The notes: generated by a model from the letters alone, not told the origin. A stretch of 64,000 nucleotides of DNA from Occultella kanbiaonis (GCF_009708215.1 NZ_CP046175.1:4340001-4404000); one strand, 5' to 3'; counted from the first letter of the stretch, positions 1 through 8,731 are shown. A program made the numbers and translations.

Positions 1-2010
1 AACGAGCCCGTCCTGGCCACGGGGTCGTCGGTGCGGTACGAACTGCCGCCGAACGGCACCGTGTTCGGGAACGTGACGGACTTCAACGACGGCCTGGCCG
101 TCGCTGGGGCGACGGTCACGGCCACCCCGGATGACGGTGGCGAGCCGCGGACGGTCACCACCGACGCGAACGGCGACTACAACCTGTTGCTGTTCTTCGG
201 CGCGTACACCGTCGACATCGAGGCCCCGGGGTACACCACCCGCACGCGGGACGTCGTGATCAACGTCGACGGCGAACGCAACCGGTTCTCCCCGCAGCTG
301 AAGACGGGCATCGCAACGGTCGCTCCGCCGTCGTACTCCTGGACCCTCACCGAGGGCCAGACCCGCACGGCGGACCTGACCATCTCCAACTCCGGCTCGG
401 CCCCGCTCGCCTACACCATCGGTGAGCTCCCCCGGGCGGTCAACGAGGCGGCGGCGGTGCCGGCGCTCTCGACGGCCGCACTGGACGCAGCCGTGGTGCC
501 CGCGGGCAACACCTCGCTGGCGCAGGTCAACTCGGCCTTTGCCGAACTCGAGGAGGCGGCCGCTCAGACCGACCCGAACGCCCGCACGGCGCTGGGCCTG
601 TACACGGACGGCCAGCGCGACCAGCTGGCCGCACCGGTCACGCCGGACGCCGTCGGGGACATCCTGGCCCAGTGGGACTCCAACCTGTCCGGGGTCGCCT
701 GGGGCGTCGGGTACACCGGCGACGTGTGGATCTCCGACGCGGAGCAGGTCGTCAACCAGCAGTACTCGACGGCCGGTACACCGGGCAGCCAGTTCCCGGC
801 GAACTGGGGCGGCACCTGGTCCGGTGACCTCGCCCAGGACTCCACGACCGGGGACCTGTGCCAGGTGAACGTCGGCGGGGACAACGGGATCCACTGCTTC
901 GAGGAGGCGACGGGGGCGGCCACCACCACCCTCACCGGCTCCCCGTGGTCGTCCATCTCCCAGCGCGGGCTGGCCTACAACGCAGCCGAGGACGTCTTCT
1001 ACATCGGCGGTTGGAACGAGGGCATCATCTACACGGTGGCGGGCACCACGCACGCCACCCCGGGTGAGACCCTCGCCCAGTGCACGCCGGAGGACCCGTC
1101 CATCGCGGGCATCGCGTACAACCCCACCTCGAACACGATCTGGTACGTGAACAGCGCGCTGGTCACGTCGTTCTTCCAGATCTCGCCCGAGGACTGCTCG
1201 ACGATCACCACGGTCGCCTACCCGGTGGCCGGTGAGGGCCCGGGCTCCGGCCTGGACCTGGACGCCACCGGCGCCCTCTGGACGGCGAACCAGCTGACCG
1301 GCGAGGTCTACCTCGTGGACGTCGGCGACCCGAACGTCACGGACGTGCCGTGGCTGACGGTCACCCCGGCCGAGGGCACCGTGCGGGCCGGTCGGTCCGT
1401 CACGCTGGACGTCACGGTGGACACCACGGGCCTCGCGCCCGGGGTGTACGGCGCGAACATCCTGGTGCAGACGAACGCCGGGCGGGTCCCGACGATCACG
1501 GTCCCGGTGACCCTGATCGTCTCCGCCTACCAGGTCGGTGTGAACGCCGGAGGCGGCGCCTACACCGACGCCGCGGAGTTCGCCTGGTCTGCCGATCAGC
1601 CGCTCTCCGCGGGTGACTGGGGCTGGACGGGTCAGCGCACCGAGACCGAGGCGACCGACCTCGCGATCGGCGGCACCACGGAGGACACGCTGTTCCAGAC
1701 CCGGCGCACCGGGATCTTCAGCTACGTGTTCACCGACGCGCCGGCCGGGACGTACGCGATCGACCTCGGGTTCGCCGAGTTCGACGCGGACTACCCGGAG
1801 CGTGACCGCCTGTTCGACGTGCTGGTCAACGGCGAGTACGCGTTGGTCGCCGTGGACGTCGCGGAGGAGGCCGGCGGCCTGTGGGCCGACCAGCACACCG
1901 TGATCGTCGAGCACGAGGGCGGCGATCTGGAGGTCGAGTTCGCCAACCGGCGCAGCTACGAGTACCCGATCCTGAACACGCTGGCTGTCACCGAGCGGGG
2001 TGACCTGTGA
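1..2010 (+). CDS. C-terminal part of a secreted multidomain protein with malectin domain (5' end outside window)
   Basis: The frame is open from base 1, so the true start lies upstream. In order I see a carboxypeptidase-regulatory-like beta-sandwich (about 55-300, ending in a DVVINVDGERNRF-type strand), a BACON/ASH-like Ig fold (about 320-420, with TISNSGSAPLAYTI), a long region of short repeated motifs that looks like a beta-propeller (about 650-1330), a second Ig-like module (WLTVTPAEGTVRAGRSVTL, about 1345-1530) and a C-terminal malectin-like carbohydrate-binding domain (about 1530-1990). In actinobacteria this tail arrangement is common behind subtilisin-type S8 peptidase domains, so a secreted peptidase is my best guess for the missing N-terminus, but no catalytic residues are visible here. 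The product should be extracellular and bind sugars. No sorting signal or transmembrane anchor is present at the C-terminus. Confidence 0.75.
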   Translation, partial: NEPVLATGSSVRYELPPNGTVFGNVTDFNDGLAVAGATVTATPDDGGEPRTVTTDANGDYNLLLFFGAYTVDIEAPGYTTRTRDVVINVDGERNRFSPQLKTGIATVAPPSYSWTLTEGQTRTADLTISNSGSAPLAYTIGELPRAVNEAAAVPALSTAALDAAVVPAGNTSLAQVNSAFAELEEAAAQTDPNARTALGLYTDGQRDQLAAPVTPDAVGDILAQWDSNLSGVAWGVGYTGDVWISDAEQVVNQQYSTAGTPGSQFPANWGGTWSGDLAQDSTTGDLCQVNVGGDNGIHCFEEATGAATTTLTGSPWSSISQRGLAYNAAEDVFYIGGWNEGIIYTVAGTTHATPGETLAQCTPEDPSIAGIAYNPTSNTIWYVNSALVTSFFQISPEDCSTITTVAYPVAGEGPGSGLDLDATGALWTANQLTGEVYLVDVGDPNVTDVPWLTVTPAEGTVRAGRSVTLDVTVDTTGLAPGVYGANILVQTNAGRVPTITVPVTLIVSAYQVGVNAGGGAYTDAAEFAWSADQPLSAGDWGWTGQRTETEATDLAIGGTTEDTLFQTRRTGIFSYVFTDAPAGTYAIDLGFAEFDADYPERDRLFDVLVNGEYALVAVDVAEEAGGLWADQHTVIVEHEGGDLEVEFANRRSYEYPILNTLAVTERGDL

Positions 2011-2043
2011 GGTAGTTCCGTAGCGAGACTCCCAGCACGACGG

Positions 2044-2070
2044 CGGCCGGGCACCTTGGGTGTCCGGCCG
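2044..2070. terminator. Hairpin terminator between convergent genes
   Basis: A 10-bp stem (2044-2053 with 2061-2070, one G-T wobble) encloses a 7-nt loop, 34 nt after the stop at 2010 and before the convergent stop at 2182. There is no T tract, as is usual in high-GC actinobacteria. Confidence 0.55.
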
Positions 2071-2181
2071 TCGCCGCGTGCGGGGAGGATGCCTACGCCG
2101 ACGCCTGGGACGAGTGGGAGGAGTCGGGCGACGCGGCCGCCTGGGGAGTCCACGGGGCGGTCGGGCTGACGAGCTCGAGGA

Positions 2182-3372
2182 CTACGAGACGTCCAGCTCG
2201 ACGATCCGGTCGTCGCCGTCGCGGACCTCGCCGCGGCCGTCGGTGTTCGACGTCGCCACCCACAGCTCGCCGTCCGGCGTGAGCGTCACGGCCCGCAGCC
2301 TGCCCAGGTCCAGGTAGGAGCTCGGCTCGCCCACGCCGTCGGGCGTGATCGGCACGTACCAGAGCCGCTCGCCGCGCAGCGCGGCGAGCCAGACGCCGGC
2401 GTCCGTCACCGCGATGCCCGACGGCGAGGCCTCCGACGTCGGCCAGGTCACCACGGGATCGAGGTACTCGCCGGTCCCGGCCCAGCCCTCGACCTGCGGC
2501 CAGCCGTAGTTGCCGCCCGGAGTGATGATGTTGAGCTCGTCGAGGTTGTTCTGCCCGAACTCGGAGGCGTACAGCCGCCCGTCGCTGGTCCAGCCGAGGC
2601 CCTGGACGTTGCGGTGGCCGTAGCTGTACACCTCGGTGCCGAACGGGTTGCCGGGTGCCGGCTCGCCGGTCGTGGTCAGGCGCAGGATCTTGCCGCCGAG
2701 ACTGTCCAGATCCTGCGCCCGGGACGTCCGGCCGGCATCGCCGGTGCTCACGTACAGGAAGCCGTCCGGGCCGAACGCGAGCCGGCCACCGTTGTGGTTC
2801 CCGGCTGCGGGGATGCCGTCCAGGACCACCCGCGGGTCCACCAGGGCGTCGCCGTCGAGGTCCATCCGGATCACCCGGTTGTCGGCGCTCGTGGTCAGGT
2901 ACAGATACACGCCGCCGTCCGGCCCGACGGCGATCCCGAGCAGGCCGCCCTCGCCGCCGTGGGCGACGTCCGGCACCGCGCCGCCCGACCCGCCGGCGTC
3001 CAGCGCGGTGACGCCGTCGTCGGTGACCCGCAGCACCCGCCCTGAGTCCCGCTCGGTGACGAGTGCGGAGCCGTCCGGCGCGAACGCGACGCCCCAGGGC
3101 GTCTGCAGGCCGGTCGCGATCGTGGCGCCGACGCGCACGTCGGTGATCTCGGCAGGAGGGCCCGACGGCGGGGGCGTCGTCTCGGTGGGTCCGTCCGGTT
3201 CGGCGGTGGTGGGCTCGGGCTCGGTGGAGCCCGCCGGGGTGGTCGCGCTCGGCTCGGGGACGGGGCCGCCCTCGGGATCCGCGGTGCAGCCGGCCGCGAG
3301 CGCGAGGGTGGCGGCGATCAGCAGCGCGCGTGCAGGTCGGACGCTCCGAGGGGGCCGGATGGTCCGTCGCAT
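2182..3372 (-). CDS. PQQ-dependent sugar dehydrogenase family lipoprotein
   Basis: 396 aa. The N-terminus is a lipoprotein signal with lipobox LAAGC (Cys29), so the mature protein is membrane-anchored outside the cell. After a Pro/Thr/Glu-rich linker (about 30-90) comes a six-bladed propeller of the glucose/sorbosone dehydrogenase family, with the typical segments ITPGGNYGWPQVEGW and SYGHRNVQGLGW. Members oxidise aldose sugars with pyrroloquinoline quinone, but many actinobacterial homologues have no proven substrate or cofactor. The start follows the upstream RibD-like stop by 8 nt with AGGAG just before the ATG, so it is the last gene of the folE-led minus-strand operon. Whether it is functionally linked to that pterin cluster or only co-transcribed is unknown. 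Confidence 0.85.
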   Translation of the reverse strand: MRRTIRPPRSVRPARALLIAATLALAAGCTADPEGGPVPEPSATTPAGSTEPEPTTAEPDGPTETTPPPSGPPAEITDVRVGATIATGLQTPWGVAFAPDGSALVTERDSGRVLRVTDDGVTALDAGGSGGAVPDVAHGGEGGLLGIAVGPDGGVYLYLTTSADNRVIRMDLDGDALVDPRVVLDGIPAAGNHNGGRLAFGPDGFLYVSTGDAGRTSRAQDLDSLGGKILRLTTTGEPAPGNPFGTEVYSYGHRNVQGLGWTSDGRLYASEFGQNNLDELNIITPGGNYGWPQVEGWAGTGEYLDPVVTWPTSEASPSGIAVTDAGVWLAALRGERLWYVPITPDGVGEPSSYLDLGRLRAVTLTPDGELWVATSNTDGRGEVRDGDDRIVELDVS

Positions 3373-3380
3373 CGTCGCTC

Positions 3381-4163
3381 CTAGGCGTCTCGGCGCTGAT
3401 ACCGCAGGAACAGCATGTCACCGGCGGACTCCACGTGCGCGAGGCGCATGCCCAGGGTGCGCTGCGGGCCGCCGCGGGCGATCCGTCCGGCCGGGCCGCC
3501 CTCGAGGACGGGGCTCACGGTCAGGCACACCTCGTCCACGGCGTCCGCGCCGATCAGGGTGCCGAACAGGTGCGGGCCGCCCTCGCAGAGCATCTGGGTC
3601 AGGCCACGCCCGGCGAGTTCGCGGCGCATGGCGTGGGCGTCGATGCCGCCGGGCACGCCGGCCCCGCTCGTCACCGGCGCGCTGCCGGGCCCCTCGCACA
3701 CGATGACGTCGGCGACCTGCGCCAGGGCTGCGCGCTGCGACTCGGGCGCGGCCGGGCCGGTGAACACGATCGGCCGCACGGGCGCGTCGGTGAACACCGC
3801 TGACGCCGGGTCAAGGGCCAGCCGTGCGGACACGATCGCGAACACCGGGTGCTCGGCCAGCCCGTGCTCCCGGCGCCAGGCGGCATCCGGCTCGGGCAGC
3901 CGCATCCCCACGTACCCCTCGGCGCGGACGGTGCCGGCGCCGACGATCACCACGTCGCAGAGCCGGCGCAGGGTGTCGAAGACCTGCTTGTCGGCCGCGT
4001 TGTTCAGGGCACCGGACAGGCCGTCGTGGGTGGCGGCGCCGTCGATGCTGGAGATGAAGTTCACCCGCAGGTGGGCCTCGGTGCGGTCGGCGACGGCGTA
4101 GGCGGCGAGCAGGTCTCCGGTGTCGAAGGCCGGCTCGTCGGCGGGCTCGGGTGCCGTGGTCAT
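3381..4163 (-). CDS. RibD C-terminal-type pyrimidine/dihydrofolate reductase
   Basis: 260 aa, start ATG 4163 chosen because the family N-terminus (LRVNFISSIDGAATHDG) follows it; the frame extends further upstream without similarity. It is a stand-alone RibD C-terminal (DHFR-fold) NADPH reductase without the N-terminal deaminase of bifunctional RibD. The segments FISSxDGxATxDGxSG, VGAGTVRAEGYxGMR and CEGGPxLxGT closely match what I remember of the mycobacterial RibD homologue Rv2671, reported to reduce dihydrofolate as well as the flavin-pathway pyrimidine. It lies 10 nt after the FolP2-like gene and 8 nt before the sugar dehydrogenase gene, in an operon led by folE. The context favours a role in folate/pterin reduction over riboflavin synthesis (inference). 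Confidence 0.85.
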   Translation of the reverse strand: MTTAPEPADEPAFDTGDLLAAYAVADRTEAHLRVNFISSIDGAATHDGLSGALNNAADKQVFDTLRRLCDVVIVGAGTVRAEGYVGMRLPEPDAAWRREHGLAEHPVFAIVSARLALDPASAVFTDAPVRPIVFTGPAAPESQRAALAQVADVIVCEGPGSAPVTSGAGVPGGIDAHAMRRELAGRGLTQMLCEGGPHLFGTLIGADAVDEVCLTVSPVLEGGPAGRIARGGPQRTLGMRLAHVESAGDMLFLRYQRRDA

Positions 4164-4173
4164 CGAGGTCCCA

Positions 4174-5076
4174 TCACATGTTGTGCCGGGTCCAGGCGGG
4201 CTCGCGCAGCCCGAGCACGGCCTCGGCCATCCGGATCGTCTGCACGGTCGGCGCCACGTTGTGGGCACGCACGATCCGGGCGCCCCGCTCGATGCACATC
4301 ACGGTCGCGGCGAGGGTGCCGATCAGCCGGTCCCCGCGCGGGGCGTCGAGCGTCTCCCCCACGAAGTCCTTGTTGGACAGCGCCACCAGGGTGGGCAGGC
4401 CGATCTCGGTGATCTCGGCCAGACGGCGGGTGATCTCCAGCGAGTGCAGCGTGTTCTTGTTCAGGTCGTGGCCCGGGTCGATCACGATCCGGTCCGGCGC
4501 GATCCCGGCCGCGAGCGCCAGCTCGACCTTGTCGCGCAGGAACTGGGCGATCTCGGTCACGACGTCGCCGTACGTCGGCCGGGGATGGTGGCGGTGCGGC
4601 TGCGCGATCGAGTGGGCGATCACCGCGGTGGCGCCGGTCTCGGCGACGGTCTCGGCCATCCCGTCCACCCGCAGCCCCATCGTGTCGTTGATGACGTCGG
4701 CGCCGGCGGCCACGCAGGCCCGGGCCACCTCCGGGCGGTAGGTGTCCACGGAGATCACCACGTCGGACGCCGCCCGGATCCCCTCGATCACGCCGAGCAC
4801 CCGGTCGAGCTCCTCGGCGACGCTCAGCTCGGGGGTGTCCGGCGAGAACGCCATGCCGCCCACGTCCACCCAGTCCGCGCCGTCGTCGGCCGCGCGCACC
4901 GCCGCGGACACCGCCGCGTCGAGCGCGAAGGTGGCTCCGCCGTCGTAGAAGGAGTCCGGGGTGCGGTTCACGATGGCCATCACGGCCACCCGGTTCGCGA
5001 AGTCGAACGTGCGCGACCCGATCGTGCGGGGTGCCAGGCGGCGGACCGGGTCCGGGCAGAGCGTTGCGTGCGTCAT
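4174..5076 (-). CDS. folP2: Dihydropteroate synthase homologue, FolP2 type
   Basis: 300 aa. Start ATG 5076, with GGAGG 11 nt upstream. It is a TIM barrel of the pterin-binding family with motifs NRTPDSFYDGG, DWVDVGG, VISVDTYRPEVA, IDPGHDLNKNTLH and ALSNKDFVGETL. Two catalytic-site signatures differ from canonical FolP: the usual SRK is SNK, and the closing R-x-H-D is RAHN. These variants match the mycobacterial FolP2 paralogue, for which I recall DHPS activity was not demonstrated. The true substrate is therefore uncertain: a pterin is likely, but condensation with p-aminobenzoate should not be assumed. It lies between an FAD oxidoreductase (171-nt gap) and a RibD-C reductase (10-nt gap), downstream of folE. 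Confidence 0.85.
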   Translation of the reverse strand: MTHATLCPDPVRRLAPRTIGSRTFDFANRVAVMAIVNRTPDSFYDGGATFALDAAVSAAVRAADDGADWVDVGGMAFSPDTPELSVAEELDRVLGVIEGIRAASDVVISVDTYRPEVARACVAAGADVINDTMGLRVDGMAETVAETGATAVIAHSIAQPHRHHPRPTYGDVVTEIAQFLRDKVELALAAGIAPDRIVIDPGHDLNKNTLHSLEITRRLAEITEIGLPTLVALSNKDFVGETLDAPRGDRLIGTLAATVMCIERGARIVRAHNVAPTVQTIRMAEAVLGLREPAWTRHNM

Positions 5077-5247
5077 CGTGGCGCGGGCCTCCATGCCGGG
5101 ATCACCGGGTACGCGTCCCATCGTGCCATCCCGCCGCCTCTGCGGCCGAGCTGAAGGGGCTTGCCACCACGGCACTCGCGACGGCGAGCGCGATCCGCAC
5201 CCCGTGGTGACCGAGCTGACGTGGCTGCCACTTCTGCGCCTCGACGC

Positions 5248-6501
5248 TCAGAGATCCGCGATCGCGACCTCCGGGTCGGCCAGCCGGGCCACGTCCACCC
5301 CGCGGCCGGACGCGATCAGGGCGTCGATCTGCTCGTTCACGTCCCAGACGTTGACGTTCATCCCGGCGACCACGCGGGCCGCGTCATCGGGTCCGGTGAC
5401 CCAGAACGCGATGAACTCGCCGCCTCCCCGGTCGCCGCGGTAGACCAACCGGGAGCCGGGCATCAGATCGCCGTAGCCGGAGAACTCCATGCCCAGGTCG
5501 AACTGGTCGGTGTAGAAGTACGGCACCCGGTCGAAGGTGACGTCCCCGCCGAGCATCGACCGGGCCGCCGCGGCGCCCTGGCGTTCGGCGTTGGCCCAGT
5601 GGTCGACGTGCAGGTGCTTGCCGAGCACCGGGTGGAACGCGCTGGCGACGTCGCCGGCGGCGTAGACGTCCGCGAGGCCGTCGCCGTCGCCCTCGGCGCG
5701 CAGCGCGGCGTCCACGACCACGCCACCCTCGACCCGCAGCCCGGCGGCCCGCGCCAGTTCGGTGTTGGGCACCGCGCCGACCCCGACCACGACCACGTCG
5801 GCGCCGACCACCTCACCGGCGGCCAGGCGTACCCCGCGGATCTCGGAGTCCCCCTCGAACCCATCGACCTCGACCTGCATCCGCACGTCCACGCCGTTGC
5901 GGGCGTGCAGCGCCCCGAAGTACGCCCCGAGCTCCGCGCCGAGCGCGGGCTCGAGCGGGACGTCCTCGCGGCCGAGCACGGTCACATCGTTGCCGTAGCC
6001 ACGGGCGGCCGCGGCCACCTCGAGCCCGATCCAACCGGCACCGACGATGACGACGCGACGGCCGCCGTCGGCCAGAGCGGCGCGCAGCGCCTCGGACTCG
6101 GCGAACGTGCGCAGGTAGTACACCCCGCGCAGGTCCGGGTAGGCATCGCCGCGCAGGTGCCGCGAGGACGCACCCGTGGCGAGCAGCACCTTGTCGTAAC
6201 CGAGCGTCTCGCCGCCGTCGAGCAGCACCTCGTGCGCGGCCGGGCGCAGTTCGCGCACGGACGTGCCGCGGCGCAGCTCCACGGAGTTCTCGGCGTACCA
6301 GGACTCCGGGTGCACCTGCGGCTCGGCCCGGTCCGCCGATCCTGCGAGGAACTCCTTCGACAGCGGCGGGCGGATGTAGGGCACCTCGTCCTCACCTGCG
6401 AACAGCACCACCCGGCCGGTGAAACCCTGCTCGCGCAGGGTGGTCGCGGCGGTGGCCCCGGCCAGCCCGCCACCGATGATCACGAACGTCTGCTCAGCCA
6501 T
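5248..6501 (-). CDS. NAD(P)H-dependent FAD oxidoreductase (ferredoxin/rubredoxin reductase type)
   Basis: 417 aa. ATG 6501 is preferred over the in-frame ATG at 6510 because GAAGG sits 9 nt before it. Two Rossmann motifs are present: GGGLAGA near the N-terminus for FAD and VGAGWIGLE near residue 150 for NAD(P)H, plus the FAD-binding VYAAGDVA. Family members pass electrons from NAD(P)H to small [2Fe-2S] ferredoxins or rubredoxins. The C-terminal reductase domain is complete. No ferredoxin or P450 gene is adjacent; the gene sits 27 nt after folE and upstream of the FolP2-like gene, so the partner could be elsewhere. Confidence 0.88.
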   Translation of the reverse strand: MAEQTFVIIGGGLAGATAATTLREQGFTGRVVLFAGEDEVPYIRPPLSKEFLAGSADRAEPQVHPESWYAENSVELRRGTSVRELRPAAHEVLLDGGETLGYDKVLLATGASSRHLRGDAYPDLRGVYYLRTFAESEALRAALADGGRRVVIVGAGWIGLEVAAAARGYGNDVTVLGREDVPLEPALGAELGAYFGALHARNGVDVRMQVEVDGFEGDSEIRGVRLAAGEVVGADVVVVGVGAVPNTELARAAGLRVEGGVVVDAALRAEGDGDGLADVYAAGDVASAFHPVLGKHLHVDHWANAERQGAAAARSMLGGDVTFDRVPYFYTDQFDLGMEFSGYGDLMPGSRLVYRGDRGGGEFIAFWVTGPDDAARVVAGMNVNVWDVNEQIDALIASGRGVDVARLADPEVAIADL

Positions 6502-6528
6502 GACACTCATCCTTCTCGGTATCGGACC

Positions 6529-7203
6529 TCAGCGCAGCCCGGTGAGGGCGAGGAACTCGCTGCGCGAGCGCGCGTCGTCGCGCAACACGCCGTGCAGGGC
6601 GCTGGTCACGGTCCGCGCGCCCCGCGCCCCGACGCCGCGCAGGGACATGCACTCGTGCTCGGCATCGAGGACCACGCCCACCCCGCGGGGGTCGAGCCGC
6701 TCGGCGAGGAAGTCGGCGATCTGCTGGGTGAGGCGCTCCTGGACCTGCAGGTCACGCGCGAAGTGCTCCACCACCCGGGCCAGCTTGGACAGCCCCACGA
6801 GCCGTTGCCCGGGGAGGTAGGCGACGTGCGCGACGCCGGTGAACGGCAGCAGGTGGTGCTCGCACAACGAGTGGAACGGCACGTCGCGGACCAGCACGAG
6901 CTCGTTGTAGTTCTCGTCGTTGCCGAACGTGGTGAGGGTGAACGCGCGCGGGGTGAGCATCTCCAGGTAGGCGTCCACGACCCGCCGGGGCGTGTCCCGC
7001 AGGTGCGGTCCGCGCACGTCGCGGCCGAGGCCCGCGAGGAGGTCACCGACGGCGGTGATCGCCTTCGCGCGGTCGATCGGTGGGTCGTCGGTCGGCCCGT
7101 GCAGGCGGTCGACGGCGTCACTTCCGTCGGCGGTGTCGCGCGGTTGCCCGGGGGCGGACCGAAGGCTCGGCGGCTCGGCGGTGAGGGTGGTCAGGTCGTC
7201 CAT
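6529..7203 (-). CDS. folE: GTP cyclohydrolase I
   Basis: 224 aa; converts GTP to 7,8-dihydroneopterin triphosphate, the first step of folate and other pterin synthesis. The C-terminal 180 residues carry the family signature, including HSLCEHHLLPFTG (zinc Cys and catalytic His) and AEHECMSLRGV (second zinc Cys). The first 40 residues are non-conserved. The frame continues far upstream, but ATG 7203 is preferred: a TACGGT -10 box (7210-7215) ends 6 nt before it, with TGGACG 17 bp further upstream, giving a leaderless mRNA. It heads the operon that includes the FAD oxidoreductase, FolP2 homologue and RibD-C reductase. A dyad overlaps its -35 region, shared with the divergent regulator. Confidence 0.92.
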   Translation of the reverse strand: MDDLTTLTAEPPSLRSAPGQPRDTADGSDAVDRLHGPTDDPPIDRAKAITAVGDLLAGLGRDVRGPHLRDTPRRVVDAYLEMLTPRAFTLTTFGNDENYNELVLVRDVPFHSLCEHHLLPFTGVAHVAYLPGQRLVGLSKLARVVEHFARDLQVQERLTQQIADFLAERLDPRGVGVVLDAEHECMSLRGVGARGARTVTSALHGVLRDDARSRSEFLALTGLR

Positions 7204-7209
7204 GGATCG

Positions 7210-7265
7210 ACCGTAGATCCGCTCCGAACTCTCGTCCAGCAGAGTTGTTTTTAGAAGCGTAGAGT
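7210..7265. promoter_or_regulatory. Divergent promoters of folE and the HTH regulator with a shared operator dyad
   Basis: Leftward promoter: -10 TACGGT (7210-7215, minus) with -35 TGGACG (7233-7238), 17-bp spacer. Rightward: -10 TAGAGT (7260-7265) 7 nt before ATG 7273. A perfect inverted repeat AACTCT-N8-AGAGTT (7227-7246) overlaps the -35 regions of both, where a bound repressor would block both genes. The likely ligand protein is the regulator encoded at 7273. Confidence 0.6.
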
Positions 7266-7272
7266 CACGGTC

Positions 7273-7983
7273 ATGGTCACCGACGCCACCCACCGGCTCG
7301 CCGCGCTGGAGCACCCGACGCGCCGCGCGCTGTACGACCTGATCGCCGAGGCCGCCGAGCCCGTGGGTCGGGAGGCCGCCGCGGGTGCGCTCGGGCTGAG
7401 CCGCAGCACCGCCGCGTTCCACCTGGACGCGCTGGCCACCGCCGGACTGCTCGCCGTCGAGTTCCGGCGGCTGGGTGGGCGCCGCGGTCCCGGGGCCGGC
7501 CGCCCGACGAAGCGGTACACTCGCGCCGCCGAGGAGATCTCGGTGTCCGTGCCGCCCCGGCACTACGAGCTCGCCGCGGACCTGTTCGCCGGGGCGATCG
7601 CCGAGTCCACGCGCACCGGTGCCGGCGTCCGGGACGTGCTCCGCGAGCGCGCGGCTGCCGACGGCCGCGCTCGCGGCGAGCGCGCGGGCACGTTCGAGGC
7701 GGCGCTGGCGAGCGTGGGCTTCACCCCGCGGGAGGAGCCGGCCGGTGACCTGGTGATGGGCAACTGCCCCTTCCATCAGCTCGCGCAGGCGCACACCGAA
7801 CTGGTCTGCGAGCTCAATTACTCGCTCGTGCGGGGCATGGCCGAGGGCGCCGCGTGCGGACGGCGGGTGGTCGCCGATCCCGGCGCCGGGCGCTGCTGCG
7901 TGCGGGCCGAGGCCGGGCCCGACCAGGGCGCCGGGGCCACCCTGACCGAACGCCCGGACGTCAGTCCCGGTCCTCGGAGTTGA
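7273..7983 (+). CDS. Winged-helix regulator with C-terminal cysteine cluster (COG2345/SufR-like)
   Basis: 236 aa. Residues 5-75 form an ArsR/DeoR-like winged helix (LEHPTRRALYDLI, SRSTAAFHLDALATAGLL). The C-terminal half has a regularly spaced Cys pattern: NCPF, then Cys after 13 residues (ELVC), Cys after 15 (GAAC), and CC after 12 more. In the SufR family similar cysteines bind an Fe-S cluster that controls DNA binding, so this may be a redox or iron-sulphur sensor (inference). It is divergent from folE and a dyad lies between their promoters. TAGAGT ends 7 nt before the ATG, so the transcript is probably leaderless. The last 23 bp overlap the 3' end of the convergent SDR gene. Confidence 0.8.
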   Translation: MVTDATHRLAALEHPTRRALYDLIAEAAEPVGREAAAGALGLSRSTAAFHLDALATAGLLAVEFRRLGGRRGPGAGRPTKRYTRAAEEISVSVPPRHYELAADLFAGAIAESTRTGAGVRDVLRERAAADGRARGERAGTFEAALASVGFTPREEPAGDLVMGNCPFHQLAQAHTELVCELNYSLVRGMAEGAACGRRVVADPGAGRCCVRAEAGPDQGAGATLTERPDVSPGPRS

Positions 7984-8731
7984 TCGACGACGCCAGTCGG
8001 CGCACCACCGACCGCGGCGCCGCCCGGGACAGGAACGCGATCGTGCGGTAGAGCGCGCCGGGGACACTCATCACGACGCCACGCTCGAGGTCCCGCAGCG
8101 ACGTGGCGACGAGGTGGTCGACGTCCACGTACATCCAGTCGGGCATCGTCGACATGTCGATCTCGGCGCGGTCGTGGAACTCGGTGCGCACGAACCCCGG
8201 GCAGAGCGCCTGGACCCGGACGCCGTGCGAGGCGACGTCGGTCGCGAGCCCTTCGGAGAACTGCAGCACCCAGGCCTTCGAGGCCGAGTACGTGCTGCCG
8301 CGGCCGGGCAGCATGGACGCGATCGAGGCGACGTTGATGATCGCGCCGTTGCCGCGCTCGACCAGGCCCGGCAGCGCAGCGTGGGTCAGCCGCAGCACCG
8401 CCTCGACGTTGACGGCGAGCTGGCGGCGCAGGTCCGCCTCGTCGGCGGTCAGGAACGGCGTGCCGACGGCGAGGCCCGCGTTGTTGACGAGGGTGCGGAT
8501 GTCGGGGTGGCCGAGTCGGGCGGCCACGGCATCCATCCCGGCCGAGGTCGCCAGGTCGGCCCCGAGCACCTCAACTGCCGGGGCGCCGATGGCCCGGCAC
8601 TCGGCGGCGATCTCCTCGAGGCGGTCGGTGCTGCGGGCGACCAGGACCAGGACGTTGCCCCGCCGCGCGAGGTGCCGGGCGAACGCGAGGCCGATGCCGG
8701 ACGAGGCGCCGGTGATGAGAGCGGTGGGCAT
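7961..8731 (-). CDS. Short-chain dehydrogenase/reductase
   Basis: 256 aa. Classical SDR with NAD(P)-binding TGASSGIG at the N-terminus, NNAG near residue 80 and catalytic S/YSASK around 140-150. Members oxidise or reduce alcohols, ketones or fatty acyl groups; no substrate can be read from the sequence. ATG 8731 is the start because the Rossmann strand begins there and TACGCT (8738-8743) ends 6 nt upstream, giving a leaderless mRNA. Its 3' end overlaps that of the convergent regulator gene by 23 bp. Confidence 0.88.
   Translation of the reverse strand: MPTALITGASSGIGLAFARHLARRGNVLVLVARSTDRLEEIAAECRAIGAPAVEVLGADLATSAGMDAVAARLGHPDIRTLVNNAGLAVGTPFLTADEADLRRQLAVNVEAVLRLTHAALPGLVERGNGAIINVASIASMLPGRGSTYSASKAWVLQFSEGLATDVASHGVRVQALCPGFVRTEFHDRAEIDMSTMPDWMYVDVDHLVATSLRDLERGVVMSVPGALYRTIAFLSRAAPRSVVRRLASSINSEDRD

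Noticed and set aside
7204-8067. Extension of folE to a 512-residue protein
   Set aside because: The added N-terminus is antisense to the regulator and has no similarity; the -10 box and the family boundary support ATG 7203.
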